From positions 1-28,284 of the forward strand of contig DASWHF010000057.1 in assembly GCA_036393295.1 (NCBI GenBank): DNA of 28,284 nucleotides. Direction: 5' to 3'. Position 1 is the first letter of the stretch, and the number at the start of each line of letters is the position of its first letter. Both the position numbers and the translations under genes were made by a program. Of this stretch, positions 1 to 7,393 are shown piece after piece. The stretch is from DASWHF01 sp036393295 (GTDB lineage: Bacteria; Pseudomonadota; Gammaproteobacteria; Acidiferrobacterales; UBA6901). The notes below the pieces were generated by a model. It searched no databases, was not told where the DNA came from, and was given only the letters and a program-made list of their open reading frames with translations.

Positions 1-113
1 GCCGGCGTGCCCCCGGTGAAGGTGGTAAGCCCTGTCACCGATCCTGCTATCGCTGACAGGCTGGTCACAGCCATGATGATAGCGATAAGAAGAATATGGT
101 TGAGCTTGTTCAT
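1..113 (-). CDS. exported protein, N-terminal fragment (runs off window)
   Basis: An open frame starts at the ATG complementary to 111-113 and runs through the left edge, giving 37 codons. The N-terminus MNKLNHILLIAIIMAVTSL has a basic Lys, a long hydrophobic core and an SAIA|G site, so it reads as a Sec signal peptide cleaved near residue 23. The mature start GSVTGLTTFTGGTPA resembles, from memory, the start of exported proteins whose next segment has an AxxVNANF motif; that part is outside the window. A GGGG-containing purine stretch lies about 7 bases before the ATG. It is on the same strand as the beta-barrel gene and the large regulator upstream and may belong to the same secreted set. 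Function unknown. Confidence 0.6.
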   Translation of the reverse strand, partial: MNKLNHILLIAIIMAVTSLSAIAGSVTGLTTFTGGTP

Positions 114-143
114 GTTTGTGCACCCCGTTCGGTTGATGTGACG

Positions 144-275
144 TTACATCCAGTTGCTCTGGTCCCAGTTGCTGTTGCCGGCAGGCGCCGGCGGAGGAGG
201 GCAGCCGCGACCGGCGCTTCCCCCGCCACTGCAACCGGAAAGTCCCGCCAGTGTCGCGCCACGCGCAACGCGCAA
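144..275 (-). CDS. small lipoprotein-like ORF, possibly a frameshifted remnant
   Basis: A 43-codon frame reads from a TTG (complement of 273-275) to a TAA. It contains ATLAGLSGCSGGGS, a short hydrophobic stretch ending in a lipobox-like LSGC, then a Gly/Ser/Pro-rich linker and the tail GNSNWDQSNWM. That layout resembles a lipoprotein signal plus disordered linker. The TTG has no ribosome binding site. An ATG at 298-300 in another frame, with GGA about 6 bases upstream, starts MNRTRCRSVAR, which would be a good basic n-region for the same signal peptide. The junction holds a duplicated GTTGCGCG-like run, so a single frameshift there (real or a sequencing error) may have split one gene. It ends 30 bases before the next exported-protein start. 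Confidence 0.35.
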   Translation of the reverse strand: MRVARGATLAGLSGCSGGGSAGRGCPPPPAPAGNSNWDQSNWM

Positions 276-508
276 CGGACCGGCACCGAGTGCGGTTCAT
301 CGTTTTCCGTACCGACGATGTCATCTGGTGTTTCGGAGCCTGTCGTCAGGGTTGCCCCAACCATCCTCTTCCATGAACGTCATAAAGAACCCCCAATGCG
401 TACCGAGCTCGTGCGGCTGAAATCGAATCGTCGCGCGAAAAATCGAGCGTCCCTGCCCGAAACACCTCATGCAGAATTCGCCGTCTCCGACCCCGTCGAG
501 CCGCCGGC

Positions 509-1081
509 TCAGAACGCGCCCCCGACCTTCAGGCCGGCGCCCACGTAGATGCCAAGCTCCGACTCCTGGGTGCCGGTGGTCTCGGTGGAATCGGAGAAGA
601 AATTTCCGAGCGTGAGCGACGGTTCGAGATAGACATGCTCCGATCCCAGCGGGATCTTCCAGCCCACCGCCACCGCCAGGTCGATCGTGTCCGAGGTGCC
701 CGTGCCGCGCGTCGGCACATCGTTCGGGTCGGTCCACTCCCAATCGACATCCCAGAAACCGAGACTGCCGGAGAGGAAGAAGCCCTTGAACCCCTCGCCG
801 CGGGGATAGAAATGCACCATCACCTCGAGGCCGTTGCCGTCGCCGGTTTCGTTGTAGCTGCCGTCGTCATAGTCGTAGTCGAGCCGGCCGAAGCGGCCGC
901 CGATGGAGAGGTGGTCGTTCAGGAGCCGCTCGTACTCCACCAGCAGCACCGAACCCACCGGGTTGATGACGAAGCCGCCCTTCACCGTGTTGCTCGGCCC
1001 CGCGGCCGCCGCCGGACCGGCGGCGCAGATTCCGAGGCCCAGAAAGACGACCAAAATCGCAGTACGTTGCACAACAGTCAT
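509..1081 (-). CDS. outer-membrane beta-barrel protein, OmpW/OMP_b-brl-like size
   Basis: This 190-residue protein has an N-terminal signal peptide (MTVVQRTAILVVFLGLGICAAG, AAAA|GPS cleavage near residue 27). The rest is alternating amphipathic strands rich in Gly, Tyr and Asp, such as VLLVEYERLLND, LSIGGRFGRLDYDYDD, LEVMVHFYPRG and IYVGAGLKVGGAF. It ends in a terminal Phe, the usual BAM recognition signal of outer-membrane barrels. The length suits an 8-strand barrel. The start at 1081 was chosen because GGAGGA lies 8 bases upstream and the signal peptide starts there; the frame is open for 11 more codons upstream but those look non-coding. It lies 42 bases after the 39-codon exported peptide, probably in the same transcript. 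The ligand or role is not recognisable. Confidence 0.8.
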   Translation of the reverse strand: MTVVQRTAILVVFLGLGICAAGPAAAAGPSNTVKGGFVINPVGSVLLVEYERLLNDHLSIGGRFGRLDYDYDDGSYNETGDGNGLEVMVHFYPRGEGFKGFFLSGSLGFWDVDWEWTDPNDVPTRGTGTSDTIDLAVAVGWKIPLGSEHVYLEPSLTLGNFFSDSTETTGTQESELGIYVGAGLKVGGAF

Positions 1082-1123
1082 TTTTGTTTCCTCCGCTTGT
1101 GAAAAAATGAACATCGGCCCGCG

Positions 1124-1243
1124 TCAGTGCTGGCGCGCGAGCTCCGTATAGGCGTTGTCACAGACCTTGCCGGCGCTGGCGCGCGCACCCAGCGCCGCGG
1201 CGACCGCACCGCACAGCAGGGCACCGATTACCGTCGATTTCAC
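1124..1243 (-). CDS. 39-aa exported peptide candidate
   Basis: A short frame starts at GTG (complement of 1241-1243) after an AGGGGGG ribosome-binding stretch; an in-frame TGA lies just upstream, so this is the only usable start. The product MKSTVIGALLCGAVAAALGA... is almost entirely signal peptide. It has Lys at residue 2, a hydrophobic core of about 16 residues and an ASA|G cleavage motif. The predicted mature product is the 15-residue GKVCDNAYTELARQH with a single cysteine. It begins 15 bases after the 64-residue protein gene and ends 42 bases before the barrel gene, which suggests an operon. Whether it is expressed is unproven; the ribosome binding site, the clean signal peptide and the tight packing support it. 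Confidence 0.55.
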   Translation of the reverse strand: MKSTVIGALLCGAVAAALGARASAGKVCDNAYTELARQH

Positions 1244-1258
1244 TATCCCCCCTGTCGT

Positions 1259-1453
1259 TCAGTCCTTGCCGTCCGGCGGAACGGAGCCGTGCGGGTGCGC
1301 GGCCGGCCCCTCCACCCAGACGAAGATCTCACGCAGCTCCGCGAAGCTTCGAAACGGATAACGCTCGCCCTTGTCCGGCACCTCCACCATCCCCACGATC
1401 TCCGGGACGACGGCGTCGGTGCAGCGGTGAACATGTACGATGTAGCTGCGCAC
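1259..1453 (-). CDS. small protein of unknown function, paralogue of the 1619-1834 product
   Basis: This 64-residue protein starts at GTG (complement of 1451-1453), with GAGGGG about 11 bases upstream. It is predicted cytoplasmic, with no signal peptide or membrane segment. Residues 3-46 (SYIVHVHRC... to ...AELREIFVW) align without gaps to the product of the next gene upstream, with 17 of 44 identical positions. The shared core is SY.V, then a VG.VE.P turn, then F R...AE...IFV. That pattern, beta strand, strand, short helix, suggests a small alpha/beta fold. The function is not recognised. It lies in the gene set that follows the STAND-BTAD regulator and is closely followed by the exported peptide gene. 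From memory, small proteins of this type sit beside such regulators, but this could not be checked. Confidence 0.65.
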   Translation of the reverse strand: MRSYIVHVHRCTDAVVPEIVGMVEVPDKGERYPFRSFAELREIFVWVEGPAAHPHGSVPPDGKD

Positions 1454-1618
1454 GACCCGTTTTACCCCTCGGCTCCAGCATGCTCCGGCCCGTCGCGATA
1501 CGCCCTACCATGAATCCTGCTTCAGGCGCAGTGCGGCTGGATCTACGCGTGATATGCTTGCGTCTCACCTTATTGCCACGCCGTCTCCTGCCCGGACTCC
1601 GTCCCCGTCATGGCGGCG

Positions 1619-1834
1619 CTATCGGTCGCGTCGGCTGGCATCGCGCCGCTGCGCCGCCAGGCCGACGAAAATCGCCGCGAACTCGGCCAAGCCCCGGAAC
1701 GACCATTGCCTGTCCTGCTGCGGGTCCTCGACATATCCAACGAGCGTCTCGCCCACGGCTTCCTGGTGGTGATAGAGACGCACGACGTAACTGTCCGACG
1801 TCGATTTCCTTTCACGACCGAGCTTGTCCGGCAC
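1619..1834 (-). CDS. small protein of unknown function, first of a paralogous pair
   Basis: The preferred start is GTG at 1834, because GGAGGA lies 9 bases upstream and the length (71 aa) then matches the paralogue at 1259-1453. An ATG at 1882 and a TTG at 1939 in the same frame have no ribosome binding site. The N-terminal ~14 residues are basic and probably flexible. The core SYVVRLYHHQEAVGETLVGY... through ...FAAIFVG is homologous over 44 ungapped residues to the downstream paralogue. No signal peptide, metal site or catalytic motif is visible. It is the first gene after the BTAD regulator on the same strand, 192 bases from its stop, with no clear promoter in the gap. Function unknown. Confidence 0.65.
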   Translation of the reverse strand: MPDKLGRERKSTSDSYVVRLYHHQEAVGETLVGYVEDPQQDRQWSFRGLAEFAAIFVGLAAQRRDASRRDR

Positions 1835-2026
1835 GGGTATCGATCCTCCACTGCTGTCATGTACGCGCTTTCGCTCCGGCATGGGGAAATGGCGTATTCG
1901 ATACCCCGCCAAGCGCGCTATGGGGCGGCAGGTTATCAAGCGGCCATTACAGATCAGGTACAGATGAAACGAGGGTGACGCGGCGGGTATTTCCCACCGG
2001 GATATAGGCGGGCGATCCGGCGAGGA

Positions 2027-5000
2027 TTACGGGATAAGTATCTGCTGATAAAGCGCCTGGGTCTGGGGTGACGGCGTGACCCCGAATCGGGCCGCGAGGA
2101 GCCGACGGCAGCGTTCATAGGTCGCGAGCGCCTCGGCGCGCCGCCCGAGGGCGTGATAACAACGCATGAGACCCTGATAAAACCCTTCTGCGAGCGGGTC
2201 CATCTCGATCGCCTTCTGATAACAGGCGAGTGCCATGGCGTGTTGCCGGCCCTGTTGCAGGCAGCCAACCGTGTGCTCGATCAGCCGCAGACATTTGCCG
2301 CGCAGGCGTTCGCGATACGCGATCGCCCAGTGCGCGTCGCTTTCGCCGGCAAGAAATTCACCGCGGTAGAGTGCGAGCAGCCGGTCGCTCAGGCGTGACA
2401 CTTCCTCGGTGCGACGTTCGCGGCAGGCCGCTTCGAGGCTCGCCATCTGCCGCTCGAGGGTCCAGGCGTCGATCCACACCTGTTCGGGGTTGAGGGTGAG
2501 ACGACCTTCCCGGCGCTCGATCGCGTCTTCGCCGATAAGTTTGCGCAACCGGTGCAGCGTGGTGGCCAGGGACTGGGCGGCGGCGTCGCCCTCGGCCTGG
2601 GGCCACAAGGCTTCCGCGAGCCTGGCCTCGCTCACCTCCCGGCCGCCGAGCGCTACGAGCACCTTCAACAGGTCGAGCGGTTTCTTCTGCGTCTTGGTGG
2701 AAAATTTCACGGGCCGGTCGTCCACGAGCAGCGAAAATCGGCCCAAGGTGTAGAGCTTCACGGGGAACGGCCAGGCATCGGGAGCGGCCTCGTTGGGCGG
2801 CGGTCGCAGGCCGCGTATCGCGATGATATTGCGGACATATTCCGTTTCAATTCCGTATTGGAGGGCCTTGGCGAGCAGGCGCGCCAGTACCGGCGGACGC
2901 CAATAGGTGAAATTCACATAGCGCCGGGTCCGGCCCAGGTTGAGCGCGGCGGTCAGTCGATCAAGGCCCAGAGCGTCATCGCCGGCATCGAAGGCCACCT
3001 GGGCCTCGGCGACGCGGCACATGAATTCAATCAATGGACTGCCCAACCGTACGCCAAGCTCCCGCATCGTGGCCAGATGGGATCGCGCGGCCTCGGCATC
3101 GCGCGCCACATGCCGGATCTGCGACATGCCGAAATGCGCGTTGGCCTCGCCGAACAACACCGCGGTCTCGGTAGCCAGCACGATGGCCTGCTGCTGCAAC
3201 TCGATGGCGCGCGATAGTTCGCCGCGCTCTAGCGCAAGCCAGGCACGGTCATGATAATAGTAGAAGCGATCCATTCCTCGCGCCCGATCGACGAAAGGCT
3301 CTATGCGTCCAAGCAGCGTCTCGGCGGTGTCACAGTCGCCGGAACTCAGGGCGCTGACCGTCCCCTGTATGACGAGCAAGTAATCCCACAGGTGCACGCC
3401 GGTCTGGCGCGACAGCGCAAGGCCTTCCTCCACGCGGACCAGGGACTCATCGGTGCGCCCCATCATCCAGCACCACGCTTGCGCCATCTTGACGGTGATC
3501 TGCGCCATCGGCGCCGCCTCCTCGATTGCACCCAGCGCCTTCAGCCGCATCATTAAATACTCCGTGCGTGGGAGGTCTCCGATCCAGATATAATGGGTAA
3601 AAAGATAGAAAACCGTGAACATGCGTAGAGTCGGGTCGCTGGAGCGTTCAAGAATCAAGACGGCGCGGTCCCGCCAGGTTGAAAATTGCGGGTGTTGCGG
3701 CTGGCGCAGGGCGAGCGCCATGAACATGCTGGCGACGACACGATCCTCGATTTCCACGTTTGGGTACGTCATTCCCTGGTTTAGCAAGTCATCGAGGCGC
3801 TCGATCCATGGATCGAGCCGATCGACCTTCGTTAGCGCGTGCATAATGTTTTGGACAATGCCTGACCACGCAAGAAAGATGCCGGCGACATCCTGCGCCC
3901 CCTGAAATCCATCGAACGCCCGCTCCAACTCCTCGCGCGCCCGTACGGCATCGAACGACATACGGCCCATCCCCGCCCAAAACAACAACCACGGCGTCTC
4001 ATTCCTGATCGGCTCGGGTATCCTTTCGATCCATTGCAGCAGCAGGCGCGTGCGGCCGTGGGCGATGGATGCGCCGGCGTTCGCGACGATCAGGCGTATG
4101 GCGGCGCCCCACTCTTGCGCCACGGCATATAACTCCACGGCGCTTTCCACGTCCCCCTGCTGTTCCAGCAATTGGCCGGCTTTCTTCCGTAGGAGGCGAA
4201 GCGCATCGGCATCCTGCCGCTCGAGGTGCGCCAACAAAAATTCGCGGAACAGGGGGTGATACTCATAGCTGTCCCCGTCCTCGCTCGCATGTCGTACCGT
4301 GAAGTAGTTCCGCCGGGTCAGGTCCTCCAATATGTCCCTGGAATTACGCAAGCCGGTAAGGGACTCCGCGGTGTCCGCGTTTACCTTCGGAAATAGAGCG
4401 GTTTTCAGCAGAAACTCCTGCACCGCAGGCTCGGCACGCGCGATAAATTCGCCCGCGAAGTAGTCGAACAGCAACTTCCGTCCGTCCGGAGTGACGGCGG
4501 GATCAATCCAGGCGCTATCGCAGCCCTGCTCGAGCATCAGCACCACCCCCGCCGCCCAGCCGCGGGCACGGACATGCAGGGCTTCCAGCGATTCCGCGTT
4601 GAGTGATTTGTCACCCATGCGCACGGCGCTGATGCCCGCGGTCTCTTCAGGCGTCAATTGCATCTTGCTCCAGTCCAGGCAGGCGGCGTGATCACAGAGC
4701 CGAAGCCGTGCAAGCACGGCCGGCGGCTCGACGCGCGAGAGCACGATCAGATTCATGCCCTCGGGCACCTCGGTCATGGCGGTGTGCAGCACATCGTGCA
4801 ACAGCGAATCCTCGGGCGTTTCCTGGTAGTTGTCGAGAACAAAGACGCTGTTCCTGGGCAGACGGCGGTAAAGGTCACGAAAGAAATTGCGGGTAAAGGT
4901 CGGGATGTCGGCGAGATACTCCTGGGACAGTACCGGCAGCGGCTTCTTGCTGCGCGGCGTCGCGCGCCGGGCGGCGAGGCCCATATAGTAGAAGAACGAC

Positions 5001-5281
5001 GCGACGTCGCCGTCGCCCGCATCCACCTGATACCACAGCGACCGGAGCTTACGGGCCGACAAATAGCTCGTCGCCAGCGAGGTCTTGCCGGCGCCGCCCG
5101 GGGCGCTCACCCAGATGACGCGATGATCCTCGCGACTGCGGTCGAGCAGCTCGAACAGGCGCTCGCGCGGGTAGAGCCGCGCGGGGGTGGGGGCGGTGAG
5201 TTTGGGCGGGACGATGGTTCGTGGCGCGGGCGACCGCCGCGCCTTGACGCCGTGGCGTCCCGCGCGCGCGCTTTTTTTCAT
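2027..5281 (-). CDS. MalT-like STAND ATPase regulator with C-terminal winged-helix/BTAD domain
   Basis: This 1084-residue protein is a probable ATP-dependent transcription activator. Its N-terminus has a P-loop (VSAPGGAGKTS, residues 58-68) and a Walker B strand SVFVLDNY (145-152), like the MalT/LAL class of STAND NTPases. A NACHT-like winged helix and long TPR-type helical repeats follow (about 430-830). From about 841 there is an OmpR-type winged helix (VKLYTLGRFSLLVDD... ALWPQ... TLHRLRKLIG), then a bacterial transcriptional activator domain of TPRs to the end. The effector is therefore SARP-like but at the C-terminus, the reverse of AfsR. The start at 5281 is set by GGGGAGG just upstream of MKKSARAGRH; the frame stays open for 161 more codons, but these overlap the CPCC gene and look non-coding. 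The inducer is unknown. The genes downstream on the same strand are likely targets (inference). Confidence 0.9.
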   Translation of the reverse strand: MKKSARAGRHGVKARRSPAPRTIVPPKLTAPTPARLYPRERLFELLDRSREDHRVIWVSAPGGAGKTSLATSYLSARKLRSLWYQVDAGDGDVASFFYYMGLAARRATPRSKKPLPVLSQEYLADIPTFTRNFFRDLYRRLPRNSVFVLDNYQETPEDSLLHDVLHTAMTEVPEGMNLIVLSRVEPPAVLARLRLCDHAACLDWSKMQLTPEETAGISAVRMGDKSLNAESLEALHVRARGWAAGVVLMLEQGCDSAWIDPAVTPDGRKLLFDYFAGEFIARAEPAVQEFLLKTALFPKVNADTAESLTGLRNSRDILEDLTRRNYFTVRHASEDGDSYEYHPLFREFLLAHLERQDADALRLLRKKAGQLLEQQGDVESAVELYAVAQEWGAAIRLIVANAGASIAHGRTRLLLQWIERIPEPIRNETPWLLFWAGMGRMSFDAVRAREELERAFDGFQGAQDVAGIFLAWSGIVQNIMHALTKVDRLDPWIERLDDLLNQGMTYPNVEIEDRVVASMFMALALRQPQHPQFSTWRDRAVLILERSSDPTLRMFTVFYLFTHYIWIGDLPRTEYLMMRLKALGAIEEAAPMAQITVKMAQAWCWMMGRTDESLVRVEEGLALSRQTGVHLWDYLLVIQGTVSALSSGDCDTAETLLGRIEPFVDRARGMDRFYYYHDRAWLALERGELSRAIELQQQAIVLATETAVLFGEANAHFGMSQIRHVARDAEAARSHLATMRELGVRLGSPLIEFMCRVAEAQVAFDAGDDALGLDRLTAALNLGRTRRYVNFTYWRPPVLARLLAKALQYGIETEYVRNIIAIRGLRPPPNEAAPDAWPFPVKLYTLGRFSLLVDDRPVKFSTKTQKKPLDLLKVLVALGGREVSEARLAEALWPQAEGDAAAQSLATTLHRLRKLIGEDAIERREGRLTLNPEQVWIDAWTLERQMASLEAACRERRTEEVSRLSDRLLALYRGEFLAGESDAHWAIAYRERLRGKCLRLIEHTVGCLQQGRQHAMALACYQKAIEMDPLAEGFYQGLMRCYHALGRRAEALATYERCRRLLAARFGVTPSPQTQALYQQILIP

Positions 5282-5375
5282 CCCTTCCTCCCCGCTCTGT
5301 GGGCGGCGGGTACGCCCCCTGCCCTTGCCGTCACTGTGGCCCTCCCGAAGTCGGCCGGCCCCGCTACGGACTGGG

Positions 5376-5768
5376 CTAGCTCGCCCACCGCCGCCAGTAG
5401 GTGTCGCGCCAGTAGTATAGGACCGTGGTGTCGTTGAGGGGATAGGTGTCGGCGTAGTCGATGCCACGCTGCGGCTCCTCAACGTTGTCGCGCGCCGGAT
5501 CGAGCGGCCGCCAGCTGGCGTCGCGCTCCTCGCCCTCCACCGGCGCGCGCGCGCCGGCGATGTTGCGGCGCTCGGCCGAGCCGAAGGATTCGAAGTTGTG
5601 CTGGCCCTGCTCGAGCGACACCGTGTTGGCGCTGCCCGGCATGCGCGGGAAGCGCAACTGCGCGAGATCGTCCTCCCACAGGCAGATCGGGCATTTTTCG
5701 TGATGGCCCGGCTGATAGTGGAACACGCGGTAACCGCAGCAGGGGCAGGGGAACTTGCGGTCATTCAT
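5376..5768 (-). CDS. CPCC-family cysteine-rich protein
   Basis: This 130-residue soluble protein begins MNDRKFPCPCCGYRVF. Cysteines at 8, 10, 11, 26 and 29 form a CPCC...CPIC pattern typical of the small CPCC family, probably a zinc-binding knuckle. The rest is polar with many aromatic residues (VLYYWRDTYWRRW near the end). The ATG at 5768 was chosen because the Cys motif follows at once and GAGGGA lies about 10 bases upstream. The frame is open further upstream, but that part overlaps the repeat and the end of fba out of frame. The biochemical role of the family is not established. It is isolated between the fba terminator and the regulator, which begins 94 bases after its stop and may be co-transcribed. 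Confidence 0.8.
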   Translation of the reverse strand: MNDRKFPCPCCGYRVFHYQPGHHEKCPICLWEDDLAQLRFPRMPGSANTVSLEQGQHNFESFGSAERRNIAGARAPVEGEERDASWRPLDPARDNVEEPQRGIDYADTYPLNDTTVLYYWRDTYWRRWAS

Positions 5769-5846
5769 CACGCTTGCCGTCCCTCGGATTGGATGCCGGA
5801 ATGCCGTTACTTCAAGTCTAGAAGATGACAGCCACGTATGCACGCC

Positions 5847-5875
5847 AATAAACAAAAGGGGCGGTTGCCCGCCCC
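5847..5875 (-). terminator. intrinsic terminator downstream of fba
   Basis: Read on the minus strand, a perfect 7-bp stem GGGGCGG/CCGCCCC with a GCAA loop (5858-5875) is followed directly by TTTTGTTTATT. It lies about 140 bases after the fba stop, beyond the palindromic repeat, and before the CPCC gene, so it should end the carbon-block transcript. Confidence 0.75.
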
Positions 5876-5896
5876 AAACATATCGATGGATTCCTT

Positions 5897-5991
5897 CTCG
5901 CTCCCCCTCTCCCGCATCAGCGGGAGAGGGATGGGGTGAGGGAAACCACCCCTCATCCCCATCCCTTCTCCCTGCGGGAGAAGGGAGCGAG
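5897..5991. repeat. CCCTCTCCC-type palindromic intergenic repeat
   Basis: A 95-base nested inverted repeat starts 22 bases after the fba stop. It has an outer stem CTCGCTCC (5897-5904) / GGAGCGAG (5984-5991). Inside are an 11-bp hairpin CCCTCTCCCGC-atca-GCGGGAGAGGG (5905-5930) and a 10-bp hairpin CCCTTCTCCC-tgc-GGGAGAAGGG (5963-5985), joined by complementary GGATGGGGTGAGGG-like and CCCTCATCCCCATCC-like segments. This family of dispersed hairpin repeats is widespread in proteobacterial intergenic DNA (established knowledge). It probably affects transcript stability or processing at the end of fba. Confidence 0.85.
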
Positions 5992-6013
5992 CCGAGGCGC
6001 GCGACGCGCGCAC

Positions 6014-7078
6014 TCAGTTCACTTTGGGATCGAGCTCGCCCTTCTCGTAGCGCTTCACCATCACCTCCAGCGAAACCGGCTTGATTTTCGACGCATTGCC
6101 GGCGGTGCCGAAGGCCTCGTAGCGCGCCTTGCAGATGTCCTTCATCGCCTTGGTCGAGGCGATCAGCCACTTGCGCGGGTCGAACTCCTTCTTGTTCTCG
6201 ACCAGGAACTTGCGCACCGCGCCGGTCGAGGCCATGCGCAGGTCGGTGTCGATGTTGACCTTGCGCACGCCGTGCTTGATGCCCTGCACGATCTCCTCCA
6301 CCGGCACGCCGTAGGTCTCGCCCATGTCGCCGCCGTAGGAGTTGATGATCTTCAGCCACTCCTGCGGCACCGAGCTCGAGCCGTGCATCACGAGATGGGT
6401 GTTGGGGATGCGCTTGTGGATCTGCTTGATGCGCTCGATCGCGAGGATGTCGCCGGTCGGCGGACGGGTGAACTTGTAGGCGCCGTGCGAGGTGCCGATG
6501 GCGATGGCCAGGGCGTCGACCTTGGTCTTCTTCACGAAGTCGGCGGCCTCATCCGGGTCGGTCAGCAGCTGCGAGTGATCGAGCTTGCCTTCGGCGCCGG
6601 AGCCGTCCTCCTCGCCGGCCATGCCGGTCTCGAGCGATCCCAGGCAGCCCAGCTCGCCCTCGACGGACACGCCGCAGGCGTGCGCCATGTCGACTACGCG
6701 CTTGGTGACGTCGACGTTGTACTCGTAGCTCGCCGGCGTCTTCATGTCCTCCTTGAGCGATCCGTCCATCATCACCGAGGAGAAGCCGAGCTGGATGGAG
6801 CGCTGGCAGACCGCCGGGCTCGCGCCGTGATCCTGGTGCATCACCACCGGGATCTGCGGCCACTCCTCGATCGCCGCCAGGATCAGGTGGCGCAGGAACG
6901 GCGCGCCGGCGTACTTGCGGGCGCCGGCCGAGGCCTGCACGATCACCGGGCTGTCGGTCTCGGCGGCGGCCTCCATGATGGCGCGCATCTGCTCCATGTT
7001 GTTGACGTTGAACGCGGGCACGCCGTAACCGTGCTCGGCGGCGTGATCCAGAAGCTGACGCAGCGACACTAATGCCAT
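6014..7078 (-). CDS. fba: class II fructose-1,6-bisphosphate aldolase
   Basis: This 354-residue zinc aldolase interconverts fructose-1,6-bisphosphate with glyceraldehyde-3-phosphate and dihydroxyacetone phosphate, in glycolysis/gluconeogenesis and, where present, the Calvin cycle (also sedoheptulose bisphosphate). The metal-site region MHQDHGAS has H81, D83 and H84. VEGELGCLG (139-147) supplies acidic ligands, H198 lies in GTSHGAYK, and H232 in LVMHGSSSVP. Full length with the long C-terminal region of the CbbA/Fba type. The ATG at 7078 has AGGAG 8 bases upstream. A strong sigma70-type promoter lies about 200 bases upstream, so it can be transcribed separately from pyk. A palindromic repeat and an intrinsic terminator follow the stop. 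Confidence 0.95.
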   Translation of the reverse strand: MALVSLRQLLDHAAEHGYGVPAFNVNNMEQMRAIMEAAAETDSPVIVQASAGARKYAGAPFLRHLILAAIEEWPQIPVVMHQDHGASPAVCQRSIQLGFSSVMMDGSLKEDMKTPASYEYNVDVTKRVVDMAHACGVSVEGELGCLGSLETGMAGEEDGSGAEGKLDHSQLLTDPDEAADFVKKTKVDALAIAIGTSHGAYKFTRPPTGDILAIERIKQIHKRIPNTHLVMHGSSSVPQEWLKIINSYGGDMGETYGVPVEEIVQGIKHGVRKVNIDTDLRMASTGAVRKFLVENKKEFDPRKWLIASTKAMKDICKARYEAFGTAGNASKIKPVSLEVMVKRYEKGELDPKVN

Positions 7079-7283
7079 AAATTTTCTCCTAACTGATTAG
7101 CGATAAGACCGGTGACGATCCGGCAACGATCGAACTTAAGGTCTCAGGTTGTTGAATATTCTTGCCCGGCCTGCCGTCTCACGACCCCGGCCCCCGGTGT
7201 CGTGGCGGCGCCTCCTCGAGGTGCCCGGAGTCGGCATCGGTGCTCGCGGTCCACGGTGGTCGCGGCGGCGAAAAATCCGGTTT

Positions 7284-7312
7284 AGCCTATTCAGGCTCCC
7301 CGGGGTTGTCAA
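7284..7312 (-). promoter_or_regulatory. sigma70-type promoter for fba
   Basis: On the minus strand TTGACA (complement of 7307-7312) is separated by exactly 17 bases from TAGGCT (complement of 7284-7289). The -35 box is consensus. Transcription would start near 7277, leaving a leader of about 200 bases before the fba ATG. The rest of the 7079-7393 gap holds no gene I can support and no clear intrinsic terminator for pyk. Confidence 0.7.
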
Positions 7313-7393
7313 GGAAGCCCGCGGCACCGCTGCGGTCACCCGAAATCACCCAAACGGCCTGAGGTTTTCGCCCGCCCCGCCGCGGGACCCCGC

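Noticed and set aside
5282..5764. 161-codon N-terminal extension of the BTAD regulator
   Set aside because: It reads the CPCC gene out of frame, is Ser/Arg/Thr-rich, and a strong ribosome binding site marks the start at 5281.
5769..6359. upstream extension of the CPCC frame into fba
   Set aside because: It covers the terminator, the palindromic repeat and the fba 3' end in another frame; the CPCC motif and ribosome binding site fix the start at 5768.
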